DNA from: Hyphomicrobiales bacterium
GTDB taxonomy: Bacteria; Pseudomonadota; Alphaproteobacteria; Rhizobiales; Rhizobiaceae
DNA length: 32,011 nt
Reading direction: 5' to 3'
NCBI GenBank assembly: GCA_017305925.1
Contig: JAFKJW010000051.1
Span: 1 to 32,011 of the forward strand
The notes beneath the pieces were generated by a model. That model was not told the DNA's origin, did not search any database, and was given only the letters and a program-made list of their open reading frames with translations. Below, in pieces: positions 25,053-32,011 of this stretch. The position numbers were made by a program, and so were the translations under genes. Numbering within the stretch: position 1 is the stretch's first letter; each line of letters opens with the position of its first letter.

Positions 25053-25541
25053 TCAGGCGGCGACCGGCTTGAAGGCCAGCGCGATGCCGTTCATGCAGTA
25101 GCGCAGGCCGGTCGGCTTGGGGCCGTCGTCGAAGACATGGCCGAGATGGCCGCCGCACCGGCTGCAATGGACGGCCGTGCGCACCATGCCGAGCGTCGTG
25201 TCCTGCTCGGTCCCCACCGCATCGCCGAGCGGCGCCCAGAAGCTCGGCCAGCCCGTGCCGCTCTCGAATTTCGTCGTCGAGGAGAAAAGGTCGAGATCGC
25301 AGCCCGCGCAGGCGAAGGTGCCGCGCCGGTGCTCGTCGTTCAGGGGGCTGGAGAAGGGACGCTCGGTCGCGCTCTGGCGCAGCACCGCATACTGGTCCGC
25401 CGTCAGCAGCTTGCGCCATTCGTCATCTGTGTGGGTCACCTTGAAGGCCGCGGCGGCCTGTCCGGGCGAGGGCCGCAGCGACGCAGCGGCGAACACGGCG
25501 CCAGCGGCGCCGCACAGCAGGAGGGAACGCCGGTTCAGCAT
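25053..25541 (-). CDS. msrB: Exported peptide-methionine (R)-S-oxide reductase
   Basis: A 162-residue MsrB with a Tat-like signal (NRRSLLLCGAAGAVFAAA, residues 3-20). Zinc is held by C78/C81 (CAGC) and C126/C129 (CSRC). The catalytic cysteine is C149 (GLRYCMNG), with GHLGHVFDDGPKPTG before it. The usual resolving cysteine in SGCGWPSF is T96 here (SGTGWPSF), so this is a one-cysteine MsrB that must be reduced by a partner. It is the first gene of the msrB-CcdA/TlpA-msrA unit, and its promoter must lie in the 165-base divergent region shared with the kinase gene. A GGAG precedes the ATG. Confidence 0.94.
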   Translation of the reverse strand: MLNRRSLLLCGAAGAVFAAASLRPSPGQAAAAFKVTHTDDEWRKLLTADQYAVLRQSATERPFSSPLNDEHRRGTFACAGCDLDLFSSTTKFESGTGWPSFWAPLGDAVGTEQDTTLGMVRTAVHCSRCGGHLGHVFDDGPKPTGLRYCMNGIALAFKPVAA

Positions 25542-25706
25542 GGTGGCTCCTTCGGGTCTCGGTTCGTCTCGCGCACAGAATACGAGCTTGCGGGCGGATT
25601 TGTTGCCCGGAACCGGCTCTCACGCTCATTTGAATGCCTGTGAAGCGCCCGCCTTCCCGGAGAAGGGCGCTTGCGCCCATGCCACGTGCGGCGCCATAAA
25701 GCCGGC

Positions 25707-26339
25707 ATGACGGATCTTGGCCATATTGTCGAAACGATCACCCGCCGCGGCGCGGATGCCGCGCGCCTCATCGTTGCGGTCGCCGGGCCGCCGGGCGCGG
25801 GGAAATCCACCGTCGCGGAGAAGGTCGCCGGCCGCCTGCCCGAGGGCAGCGCCGCCGTCGTGCCGATGGACGGCTTCCATTACGACGATCGCGTGCTCGA
25901 CCAGATCGGCTGGCGGCAGCGCAAGGGCGCGCCCGAAACCTTCGACGTGACCGGCTACGAGGCGCTGCTCCGGCGGCTGAAGGCGGCCGACGCCGACGTC
26001 GCCATACCGGTCTTCGACCGCAGCATCGAGATCTCGCGGGCAGCCGCCGCCATAGTCCCAAAAGCGGCGAAGTTCATCGTCACGGAAGGCAACTACCTGC
26101 TGCTCGACGAGGAACCCTGGCGCGGGCTTGCTCCGCTTTTCGACCTGACCGTCTATCTGGACGTGCCGCGTGAGGAGCTGGAGCGGCGGCTGGTCCAGCG
26201 CTGGCTCGACCATGGACGCAGCCCGGAAGCCGGCCGTGCCTGGGTCGACAGCAACGACCTGCCGAATGTCGACCGCGTGCTGACGCATCGCCGCATCGCC
26301 GACCTGGTGCTCGACAACGGTGGCAGCAGAGCCGCCTGA
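25707..26339 (+). CDS. P-loop nucleoside/sugar kinase (uridine kinase/PRK-like)
   Basis: A 210-residue cytoplasmic P-loop kinase. Walker A GPPGAGKST is at residues 27-35, followed by PMDGFHYDD, a substrate-region block that in relatives binds the phosphate acceptor. VTEGNYLLLDEEPW and RRLVQRWLDHGRSPEAG are typical of the uridine kinase/phosphoribulokinase/pantothenate kinase-like branch. Rhizobial members of this branch occur beside sugar transporters (for example the FrcK type), but no transporter is adjacent here. The ATG at 25707 gives the common N-terminus. The substrate cannot be assigned. Confidence 0.85.
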   Translation: MTDLGHIVETITRRGADAARLIVAVAGPPGAGKSTVAEKVAGRLPEGSAAVVPMDGFHYDDRVLDQIGWRQRKGAPETFDVTGYEALLRRLKAADADVAIPVFDRSIEISRAAAAIVPKAAKFIVTEGNYLLLDEEPWRGLAPLFDLTVYLDVPREELERRLVQRWLDHGRSPEAGRAWVDSNDLPNVDRVLTHRRIADLVLDNGGSRAA

Positions 26340-26411
26340 CGCCTGGCCGATTGATCCGGACCGCATCGCTCCTAATTCCCCGGGGAGCCGTACCCTGCCG
26401 AAGGAAAACCC

Positions 26412-27119
26412 ATGTCGAAGAAACTTTCCGATTTCGCCGTGACGAAGCGCTGGCCCGCGCGGCATCCCGACCGCATCCAGCTCTATTCCGCGCTGACGCC
26501 GAACGGCGTGAAGGCGTCCATCGCGCTGGAGGAAACGGGGCTCCCCTACGAGGCCCACTATGTCGACATCTCGAAGAACGAGACGTGGAACGACGATTTC
26601 CTCCAGCTCAACCCGAACGGCAAGATCCCGGCGATCATCGATCCCTCCGGGCCGGACGGCGGGGCTTTCCCGCTGTTCGAATCCGGCGCCATCCTGGTCT
26701 ATCTCGCGGAAAAATCCGGAAAGCTGCTGCCGAAGGAGCCCGCGCGGCGCTACGAGACGTTGCAATGGATGTTCTTCCAGGCCGGCCATGTCGGGCCGAT
26801 GTTCGGCCAGGTGGGCTTCTTCCACAAATTCGCCGGCCGCGAATACGAGGACAAGCGGCCGCTTCACCGCTACCGCGACGAATCGATCCGGCTGCTCGGC
26901 GTGCTCGAAAAGCGGCTCACCGGCCGGCAGTGGATCATGGACGACGACTACACGATCGCCGATGTCCAGACTTTTCCCTGGGTTCGCAACATGCGGGGCT
27001 TCTACGAGGCCGGAGAGCTGCTCGGGTTGCACAATTTCCCCAAAACCCTGGAATGGGTGGATCGCGCCGCGGCGCGGCCGGCTTCCGTCAAGGGCCTGGA
27101 AACGCCGGCGCGGGGCTGA
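26412..27119 (+). CDS. Glutathione S-transferase (YfcG/Nu-class-like)
   Basis: A 235-residue glutathione transferase. The N-terminal thioredoxin-fold domain has the TPNG motif (T29-P30-N31-G32) characteristic of YfcG-like enzymes. It also has NPNGKIPAI with the cis-proline, and FESGAILVYLAEK, which binds the glutathione gamma-glutamyl part. The C-terminal helical domain has the DYTIADVQTFPW N-capping motif. YfcG-type proteins act as glutathione-dependent disulfide-bond reductases, so a redox role is likelier than detoxification of a specific compound. It lies 72 bases after the kinase gene and ends 47 bases before a long palindromic repeat. Confidence 0.92.
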   Translation: MSKKLSDFAVTKRWPARHPDRIQLYSALTPNGVKASIALEETGLPYEAHYVDISKNETWNDDFLQLNPNGKIPAIIDPSGPDGGAFPLFESGAILVYLAEKSGKLLPKEPARRYETLQWMFFQAGHVGPMFGQVGFFHKFAGREYEDKRPLHRYRDESIRLLGVLEKRLTGRQWIMDDDYTIADVQTFPWVRNMRGFYEAGELLGLHNFPKTLEWVDRAAARPASVKGLETPARG

Positions 27120-27166
27120 GCGCGTTCATAGCGAGAGCGCGAGGCCCGGCCTTCGGGTCATCAGGA

Positions 27167-27369
27167 TGCGTCCTTCGAGGCTCGCCCTCGCAGGGTATCG
27201 CCTTTCACATCGATGCCACACGGGCTCGCACCTCAGGATAAGGACCGCAGGGCGCTTCGAGCCCACTGCGTCCTGGGTTCGAGCGCCGACCGCCTCATCC
27301 TGAGGCGCGAGCCCGCGGGGATCTTCAATGGAGAAACGATAGTTTCGCGGGCGAGCCTCGAAGGACGCA
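27167..27369. repeat. Nested palindromic repeat element (rhizobial RIME-like)
   Basis: A perfect 21-base inverted repeat (27167-27187 with 27349-27369, starting TGCGTCCTTCGAGG) encloses a second 22-base inverted repeat with two mismatches (27222-27243 with 27293-27314, containing CTCAGGAT). A third imperfect pair, GGCGCTTCGAGCCCA with TGGGTTCGAGCGCC, lies in the centre (about 27251-27288). The CCTTCGAGG and CCTCAGGAT words are familiar from interspersed palindromic repeats of Rhizobiales genomes. It sits between the convergent GST and protease genes, where it could end transcription from both sides. No open reading frame is expected in it. Confidence 0.8.
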
Positions 27370-27376
27370 CCTGATT

Positions 27377-27994
27377 TCAGTTGCTGACCGAACCCACGAG
27401 CGTCTGCGCGCCGTCCTGAATCGAGACCCAGCGCCCGGGGCTGCTGGAGGCCTGGCGCTTCAGGTAGCGGTAGGGCGTGAGGTCCCATTCGAGGACCTTG
27501 GAGCTCAGATTGTCGAGGATGAAGTCGCCCTTGTCGGTGCGCACGGTCAGCACCGCATGACCCTCGCCGTCCGGCTTGCGGACGACCGTCATCAGGAGGT
27601 TGGTCAGCGATATTCCGCGCCGCACGAGCGCACGTCGCTTCTCCAGGGCATAGTCCTCGCAGTCGCCCACGCCGTGGTCGGGGTAGGCCCAGACCTCGTC
27701 CTTGCCGTAGATGTCGGCGTCGCTCATCGCCGTGACGGCCTCGTTCACCGCCGTGTTCACGGCCACGATCTGCTTCCAGATGATGTCGGTAAGATGCAGC
27801 GGCCCGTCGTCGCGCAGCCGGATGGAGCATTCCTTGGGATAGCGCTGGCAGAATTCATAGTGGCCTATGGGCTGGGAGGTCAGTCCGCCCACGACCATCG
27901 ACGACGACCCGGCAGCACCCGCGGAACCGCCGCAGGCAAGCGCGGCGAGGCCAGCCATCATCCCCGCATATCGTCGAAGACAAGACGATATCAT
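27377..27994 (-). CDS. Bacterial transglutaminase-like cysteine peptidase (BTLCP)
   Basis: A 205-residue exported protein of the bacterial transglutaminase-like cysteine protease family, common in alphaproteobacteria. The catalytic triad is C112 (HGVGDCEDYALEKR), H146 (GEGHAVLTVRT) and D161 (FILDNLS). The N-terminus has a signal sequence (residues about 8-29). The ATG at 27994 is preferred over an upstream in-frame start because it places the signal peptide at the N-terminus. In better-known family members the protease processes a surface adhesin and is encoded next to a c-di-GMP receptor; no such partner is present here. An AT-rich stretch (28014-28040) upstream may hold its promoter. Confidence 0.9.
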   Translation of the reverse strand: MISSCLRRYAGMMAGLAALACGGSAGAAGSSSMVVGGLTSQPIGHYEFCQRYPKECSIRLRDDGPLHLTDIIWKQIVAVNTAVNEAVTAMSDADIYGKDEVWAYPDHGVGDCEDYALEKRRALVRRGISLTNLLMTVVRKPDGEGHAVLTVRTDKGDFILDNLSSKVLEWDLTPYRYLKRQASSSPGRWVSIQDGAQTLVGSVSN

Positions 27995-28189
27995 TACGCC
28001 CGCCGCCTTGTGAGTTATTGTTAAGGAAGCGTTAAATATTATGCGGCGACTGTCAATTTGGTCCGGCCGCACTTTTGCCGAAATGGTTTACGCCTCGCGC
28101 CGAAGTGATCGCGCGGTGTCATTCTTGCAACATCGGGAAAAGCGCCAGGCGGAAACGGCCGGAGAACGATGCGGGGGCTTGCGTCCCGT

Positions 28190-29467
28190 TCAAGCCTTGC
28201 GGCGGGACCGCGCGGCGCGCGGCACGGAAGGCAGCGGACCGGCACGGCCGTAGCTGTGGATGAAATCCACCATGCGCGGCACGATCTCCGAGCGGAAGCG
28301 CGACCCGTTGAAGACGCCGTAGTGGCCGACGGCCGGCTGCATGTAATGGGCCTTGCGGTCGGCCGGGATGTTCACGCACAGGTCATGCGCCGCCTTCGTC
28401 TGGCCGATGCCGGAGATGTCGTCGTTCTCGCCCTCCACGGTGAACAGGGCGGCATTGCGGATGGCGGAGAGATCGACCGGCGCGCCGCGATGCGTCATCT
28501 GCCCCTTGGGCATGGCATGGCGGATGAACACCGTGTCGACTGTCTGAAGATAGAATTCGGCCGTCAGATCCATCACCGCGAGATATTCGTCGTAGAACTC
28601 GCGATGCTTCAGCGCGCCGTCCCCATCGTGCTTCACGAGGTGCATGAAAAACTCTTTGTGGGCGATGATGTGCCGGTCGAGGTTCATGCTCATGAAGCCC
28701 GACAGCTGCAGGAAGCCGGGATAGACGTCGCGCATGAAGCCGGGATTCGGCCACGGCACCTGCATGATCACATTGTCCTGGAACCACCTGAGGCCCTTTT
28801 CCTGGGCAAGCTTGTTCACGGCGGTCGGGTTGCGGCGCGTGTCGATCGGACCGCCCATCAGCGTCATGGTCGAAGGGGCGAGCCTGTCGCCCTGCGCCTC
28901 CATGACGGCCACCGCGGCAAGGACGGGGACCGAAGGCTGGCAGACGCCGACGACATGCGTGTCCGGCCCGAGCACGTGCAGCATGTCGATGACGTAGTCG
29001 ATGTAGTCGTCGAGGTCGAACCGGCCTTCCGTGACCGGCACCATGCGGGCGTCCACCCAGTCGGTGATGTAGACCTCGCAGTAGGGCAGCATCGCCTCCA
29101 CGGTGCCCCGCAGCAGCGTCGCATAATGGCCCGACATGGGCGCGACGATCAGCAGCTTCGGATCGGCCTTGCGGCTCGCCGGCACGTCACGCTTGAAATG
29201 CAGCAGGTCGCAGAAGGGTTTTCTCCAGACGACCTCCTCGCTGACGCCGACCTCTTTCCAGTCCACCACGGTTTTCTTCAGGCCGAAGGCCGGCTTTCCG
29301 TACCGCCGCGTCGTCCGCTCGAACAGCTCCGCCGACGCCGCCACGGAACGGCCCCAGGTCGTGTGCGAGAAGGGGTTGAGCGGATTGGAATAGAGCAGCC
29401 TGACGGCGTCGGCGTAGGCACGCAGAGGCTGCAGGGCGGCATGGTTCAGTTCATAAAACTGGTACAT
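28190..29467 (-). CDS. phaZ: Intracellular polyhydroxyalkanoate depolymerase
   Basis: A 425-residue intracellular PHA depolymerase with an alpha/beta-hydrolase fold that mobilises stored polyhydroxybutyrate. The nucleophile is a cysteine, C176 in VVGVCQPSVP, in place of the serine of a lipase box, as is typical of this depolymerase class. The conserved start MYQFYELNHAALQP and the MSGHYATLLRGTVEAMLPY block identify the family, and VGHYGVFNGSRF holds the catalytic histidine. The ATG at 29467 matches rhizobial homologues; an ATG 15 bases earlier is also in frame. The 212 bases upstream contain no recognisable gene. No PHA synthase is in the window. Confidence 0.94.
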   Translation of the reverse strand: MYQFYELNHAALQPLRAYADAVRLLYSNPLNPFSHTTWGRSVAASAELFERTTRRYGKPAFGLKKTVVDWKEVGVSEEVVWRKPFCDLLHFKRDVPASRKADPKLLIVAPMSGHYATLLRGTVEAMLPYCEVYITDWVDARMVPVTEGRFDLDDYIDYVIDMLHVLGPDTHVVGVCQPSVPVLAAVAVMEAQGDRLAPSTMTLMGGPIDTRRNPTAVNKLAQEKGLRWFQDNVIMQVPWPNPGFMRDVYPGFLQLSGFMSMNLDRHIIAHKEFFMHLVKHDGDGALKHREFYDEYLAVMDLTAEFYLQTVDTVFIRHAMPKGQMTHRGAPVDLSAIRNAALFTVEGENDDISGIGQTKAAHDLCVNIPADRKAHYMQPAVGHYGVFNGSRFRSEIVPRMVDFIHSYGRAGPLPSVPRAARSRRKA

Positions 29468-29679
29468 GTTAAATCCCGCCATTCGAACCGGCCCCACAAC
29501 CCCCGAAGGCGGTTCCTGTCGACAATCAAGCCGTTAAACTAGTCACCGCGTTGCTGCGGCGCAACAGATAAGGCCGCCTTATGAACTCCATCCTTCGCCG
29601 AAAGCGTTGAAAATCCGTTCCAACCGGACAAAGCCGGCTCATTGTTGCCGATCGGTTACAGGCGCGGAGGAGGTCCTGC

Positions 29680-29973
29680 TCAATCCCCGCAGCCCTCGAC
29701 CAGCACGATCTCGCCGTCGGCGCAGCGATGACGGATGGCTGCCGCCCGCTGGTATTCGGGAGAATGGTAGCAGTCATGCGCGTCCTGCAACGAGGAAAAC
29801 TCGATGATGACGTTGCGCGCCCGCACCGTCCCCTCCGCCGCCTCCCTGGGGCCGCCCCGGGCGAGGAACTTCGCGCCGAACTTGTCGAAGGCGAGCTTTG
29901 CGGCGGCGACGTAGTCCTTGTAGCGCTCCGGATCGCGCACATCGACGCGGGCAATCCAGTATCCTTTCGGCAT
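29680..29973 (-). CDS. DUF1330 domain-containing protein
   Basis: A 97-residue protein consisting of one DUF1330 domain, a dimeric alpha/beta-barrel (ferredoxin-like) fold. The start PKGYWIARVDVRDPERYKDY and the block IEFSSLQDAHDCYHSPEYQ are diagnostic. The biochemical function of the family is not established. It lies 27 bases downstream of pyrF in the same direction and is likely cotranscribed. The C-terminus ends EIVLVEGCGD. Confidence 0.92.
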   Translation of the reverse strand: MPKGYWIARVDVRDPERYKDYVAAAKLAFDKFGAKFLARGGPREAAEGTVRARNVIIEFSSLQDAHDCYHSPEYQRAAAIRHRCADGEIVLVEGCGD

Positions 29974-30000
29974 GTTCCCATCCTCCCAGCGGAAAAGCGG

Positions 30001-30711
30001 CTACGCGGCGGCGATTTCCTCGATGATCGCCCGGGCGGACGCGCGCGGATCACCCGAAGCGACGATCGGCCGGCCGACCACGAGATGGCTCGCGCCGGCC
30101 CTGATGGCGTCGGCCGGCGTCAGGACGCGTTTCTGGTCGCCATGCGCGGCGCCCGCCGGGCGGATGCCGGGCGTGACCACGGCCATTCCGGCCCCGACGA
30201 CCCCGCGCACCGCGTCGGCCTCGGCAGCCGAACAGACCACGCCGCCCATGCCCGCCGCCTTCGCCTGCTCGGCGCGCCGCAGCACCAGCGTGTGCGGGTC
30301 GTATTCGTAACCGGCGTCGATGAGATCCTGCTCGTCCATCGACGTCAGCACGGTGACGCCGAGAAGGCACAGATCGCTGCCGCGCGCCGCCTCGACGGCC
30401 GCCTTCATCGCCTTGGGATAGGCATGCAGCGTCAGCATCGTCATGCCCATCTTCACGATGTTCTCGACGCCTTTCGCCACCGTGTTGTCGATGTCGAGCA
30501 GCTTCATGTCCAGGAAGACCTTCTTGCCGCCGCCCGCCAGCTCGCGCGCGAAATCCAGCCCGCCGGCAAAAACGAGCTGATAGCCGATCTTGAAGAAGCT
30601 CGCGACGCCGTCGAGGTCGCGCACGATGCGCTCGGCCTCGGACACCGTCGGCACGTCGAGCCCGACGATGAGGCGAGCGCCCGGCCCGCCGAAAACAGTC
30701 GCCCTGCCCAT
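30001..30711 (-). CDS. pyrF: Orotidine 5'-phosphate decarboxylase
   Basis: A 236-residue TIM-barrel enzyme catalysing the last step of de novo UMP synthesis. The active-site DxKxxD motif is D68-x-K70-xx-D73 ([13 protein letters not shown]); two of its less strict positions differ from the common DLKLHDIPNTV form. An early lysine (FFKIGYQLV) and VTPGIRPAG plus VVGRPI, which bind phosphate, are in place. The ATG at 30711 overlaps the stop of the upstream FMN reductase gene by one base (TGATG), so a longer in-frame reading that extends into that gene is not used. Expression is probably coupled to the reductase. Confidence 0.95.
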   Translation of the reverse strand: MGRATVFGGPGARLIVGLDVPTVSEAERIVRDLDGVASFFKIGYQLVFAGGLDFARELAGGGKKVFLDMKLLDIDNTVAKGVENIVKMGMTMLTLHAYPKAMKAAVEAARGSDLCLLGVTVLTSMDEQDLIDAGYEYDPHTLVLRRAEQAKAAGMGGVVCSAAEADAVRGVVGAGMAVVTPGIRPAGAAHGDQKRVLTPADAIRAGASHLVVGRPIVASGDPRASARAIIEEIAAA

Positions 30712-31304
30712 CAGCTCTCCACCCGTTCCGAAAACAGCCGGGCATGCTCCAGGAGCGTGCCGCAAAGTCGCTCCATGCCCTTGCGCAGTCGCTCTTCCTT
30801 GAACGCACCGCTCTCTTCGAACGCCTCGGCGCCATTGGGCACGGAGACCTGCGGGGAGATCACCTCCATGCCGATCTGGCACAGGACCGCGCGCAGATGG
30901 GCGATGGCCCGGATGCCGGCGAAATGGCCGCTGGAGGAGGAGCAGAGCGCCGCGACCTTCCCCGGAAAAGGTCGAAGCGGCCGGCCATTGTCCCTGGAGA
31001 TCCGGCTGACCCAGTCGATCGTATTCTTGAGGAGGGGCGGAACGGAGCCGTTGTATTCGGGCGTGCAGATGAGCACGGCGTCATGCGCCGCGATCAGCCG
31101 CGCCAGCCGGTAGGCGTTCTCGGGCACGCCCTTCTCCGCCTGGAGATCCTCGTCCATGATCGGCAGCGGGTAGTCGGCGAGCGAGATGCGCGTGACCTCC
31201 GCGCCTTGCAGGGCCAGCTCCCGCGCGGCACAGTCGGCCGTGCGGCCGCTATAGGCGCCGCTGCGGACCGAGCCGGCGAAAAGGAGGATTCTCGGGATCG
31301 ACAA
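30711..31304 (-). CDS. NADPH-dependent FMN reductase-family protein
   Basis: A 197-residue flavodoxin-fold reductase. The FMN phosphate loop is [11 protein letters not shown] (about residues 11-21), and the second flavin-contacting block is [20 protein letters not shown]. Related proteins (ChrR/YieF type) reduce quinones, azo compounds or chromate, or supply reduced FMN. It overlaps pyrF by one base, suggesting a shared transcript without an obvious pathway link. The ATG at 31304 gives a standard N-terminus (RILLFAGS). Confidence 0.93.
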   Translation of the reverse strand: MSIPRILLFAGSVRSGAYSGRTADCAARELALQGAEVTRISLADYPLPIMDEDLQAEKGVPENAYRLARLIAAHDAVLICTPEYNGSVPPLLKNTIDWVSRISRDNGRPLRPFPGKVAALCSSSSGHFAGIRAIAHLRAVLCQIGMEVISPQVSVPNGAEAFEESGAFKEERLRKGMERLCGTLLEHARLFSERVES

Positions 31305-31327
31305 TTCGGCGCACCGCCCTTGCAGAA

Positions 31328-31345
31328 GGCCCGGCCCGGCGGGCC
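31328..31345 (-). terminator. Possible hairpin terminator behind the methyltransferase gene
   Basis: GGCCCG (31328-31333) and CGGGCC (31340-31345) form a perfect 6-bp stem around a 6-base loop in the 118-base gap between the methyltransferase and FMN reductase genes. No clear T-run follows on the minus strand, so the assignment is weak. Confidence 0.3.
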
Positions 31346-31422
31346 GATCTTCCCTCCCTAAAGCGAAACGCCGGGCCGATCAACCGAGCTGTTCGCACCA
31401 CGCCGGGCGGCGGAGGCCGGCT

Positions 31423-32011
31423 TCAATGCGGCTTGCGCCGGTAGAGCCAGAGCTGCGTCGGCGGAATGTTGCGCAGGACGAAACGGAAATGCTCGACGGT
31501 GTAGCTGCCGCGGCCGCGCGGGATCGGCGACTTCGGCCCGTAGGTGAGCTGCACCATGGGCCGGCCGGGCGGCAGGCGGTCGAGCACGCCCTCGACGTAG
31601 CGGACGCGCCGCTCGACCGGGAAATTGAGCAGGGGTACGCCCGAGATGGCGCAGTCGAACATCGCGCCCGGCATCGCGGCCAGCGTCGCATCAAGATCGA
31701 AGGCATCGCCGTGGAGGACGTTGACGCCCGGAAAGAGCCGCCGCAGATGGCGCACGAACTCCGGAGCGTATTCCACGGCATAGAGGTCCTGAGGCGGCAC
31801 ACCCCGCTCGAGGATCGCCCTGGTGATGACGCCGGTTCCCGGCCCCAGCTCCAGGACAGGCAGCCCGGAACCGGCATCGACGATCGACGCCATCCGCCGC
31901 GCCGTGACCGAACTCGTCGGAATGATCGAGCCGACCGCCTTCGGCCGGTGCAGCCAGCCCACGAAGAAGCGCAGCTCGTCGTCGAAATGCGCGGCAAGGC
32001 TCCTGCGCAAC
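31423..32011 (-). CDS. pmtA: Phospholipid N-methyltransferase-like SAM methyltransferase (5' end outside window)
   Basis: At least 195 residues of a class I SAM-dependent methyltransferase. Motif I is LELGPGTGVITRAIL, followed by YAVEYAPEFVRHLRRLFP and the post-I acidic block GDAFDLD. The N-terminal DDELRFFVGWLHRPKAVGSI and the PRGRGSYTVEHFRFVLRNIP tail resemble the rhizobial PmtA family, which methylates phosphatidylethanolamine toward phosphatidylcholine at the inner membrane. The frame is open to the right edge, where only a TTG is available as a start, so the true start may lie outside the window. The 3' end is complete. Confidence 0.83.
   Translation of the reverse strand, partial: LRRSLAAHFDDELRFFVGWLHRPKAVGSIIPTSSVTARRMASIVDAGSGLPVLELGPGTGVITRAILERGVPPQDLYAVEYAPEFVRHLRRLFPGVNVLHGDAFDLDATLAAMPGAMFDCAISGVPLLNFPVERRVRYVEGVLDRLPPGRPMVQLTYGPKSPIPRGRGSYTVEHFRFVLRNIPPTQLWLYRRKPH

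Noticed and set aside
23000-25072. A 690-codon plus-strand frame opposite the CcdA/TlpA fusion
   Set aside because: Antisense shadow rich in Arg, Gly and His, with no recognisable motif.
1-32011. CRISPR array, tRNA/rRNA genes, prophage or toxin-antitoxin modules
   Set aside because: Reading both strands showed no regularly spaced direct repeats, no tRNA-like cloverleaf with conserved T-arm, and no phage or toxin-antitoxin protein families.

Overview
The window looks like a high-GC alphaproteobacterial chromosome, most likely Hyphomicrobiales (Rhizobiales; Mesorhizobium/Aminobacter-like). This is inferred from the GC-rich codon use, a rhizobial-type intracellular PHA depolymerase, a bacterial transglutaminase-like cysteine protease, a PmtA-type phospholipid methyltransferase and a rhizobial-style palindromic repeat. 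No tRNA, rRNA, CRISPR array or phage gene was recognised. No gene-free stretch exceeds 300 bases.

Left edge (1-1244): the 5' end of an IS630-family transposase runs off the window. Next to it is an apparently intact IS110-family element with DEDD and serine catalytic residues. Its 5' leader carries tandem perfect hairpins and is a candidate bridge-RNA (seekRNA) locus.

Catabolic region (1245-21450): eleven genes lie head to tail on the minus strand from 15096 down to 1245. In order of transcription they are hyuA, hyuB, a PotD/PotB/PotC/PotA-type ABC importer, an amidase-signature hydrolase, a carboxymuconolactone-decarboxylase-like protein, a nitrilase-family D-carbamoylase, a cyclic-amidohydrolase hydantoinase and an extended SDR. 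A LysR regulator is divergent from hyuA. Further right, an N-carbamoylsarcosine-amidase-like gene is divergent from a second LysR gene. That LysR gene leads a plus-strand group: an Old-Yellow-Enzyme reductase, an ornithine-cyclodeaminase-family reductase and a proline-racemase-superfamily protein. Read together, the region could import cyclic ureides (hydantoins, creatinine-like compounds), open the ring by an ATP-dependent (HyuAB) and a metal-dependent route, strip the carbamoyl group, and handle the resulting imino/amino acids. The actual substrates cannot be read from sequence. Both divergent intergenic regions contain inverted repeats suited to LysR binding.

Right part (21565-32011): a universal stress protein, then a minus-strand msrB - CcdA/TlpA fusion - msrA unit that forms an extracytoplasmic methionine-sulfoxide repair system. 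Both reductases appear to lack the usual resolving cysteine, and the membrane reductant protein has a methionine-rich linker. After that come a P-loop kinase, a YfcG-like glutathione transferase, a ~200-bp nested palindromic repeat, a transglutaminase-like protease, phaZ, a DUF1330 protein, pyrF overlapping an FMN reductase gene, and a partial phospholipid methyltransferase. This part reads like ordinary chromosomal backbone, whereas the left two thirds looks accessory.
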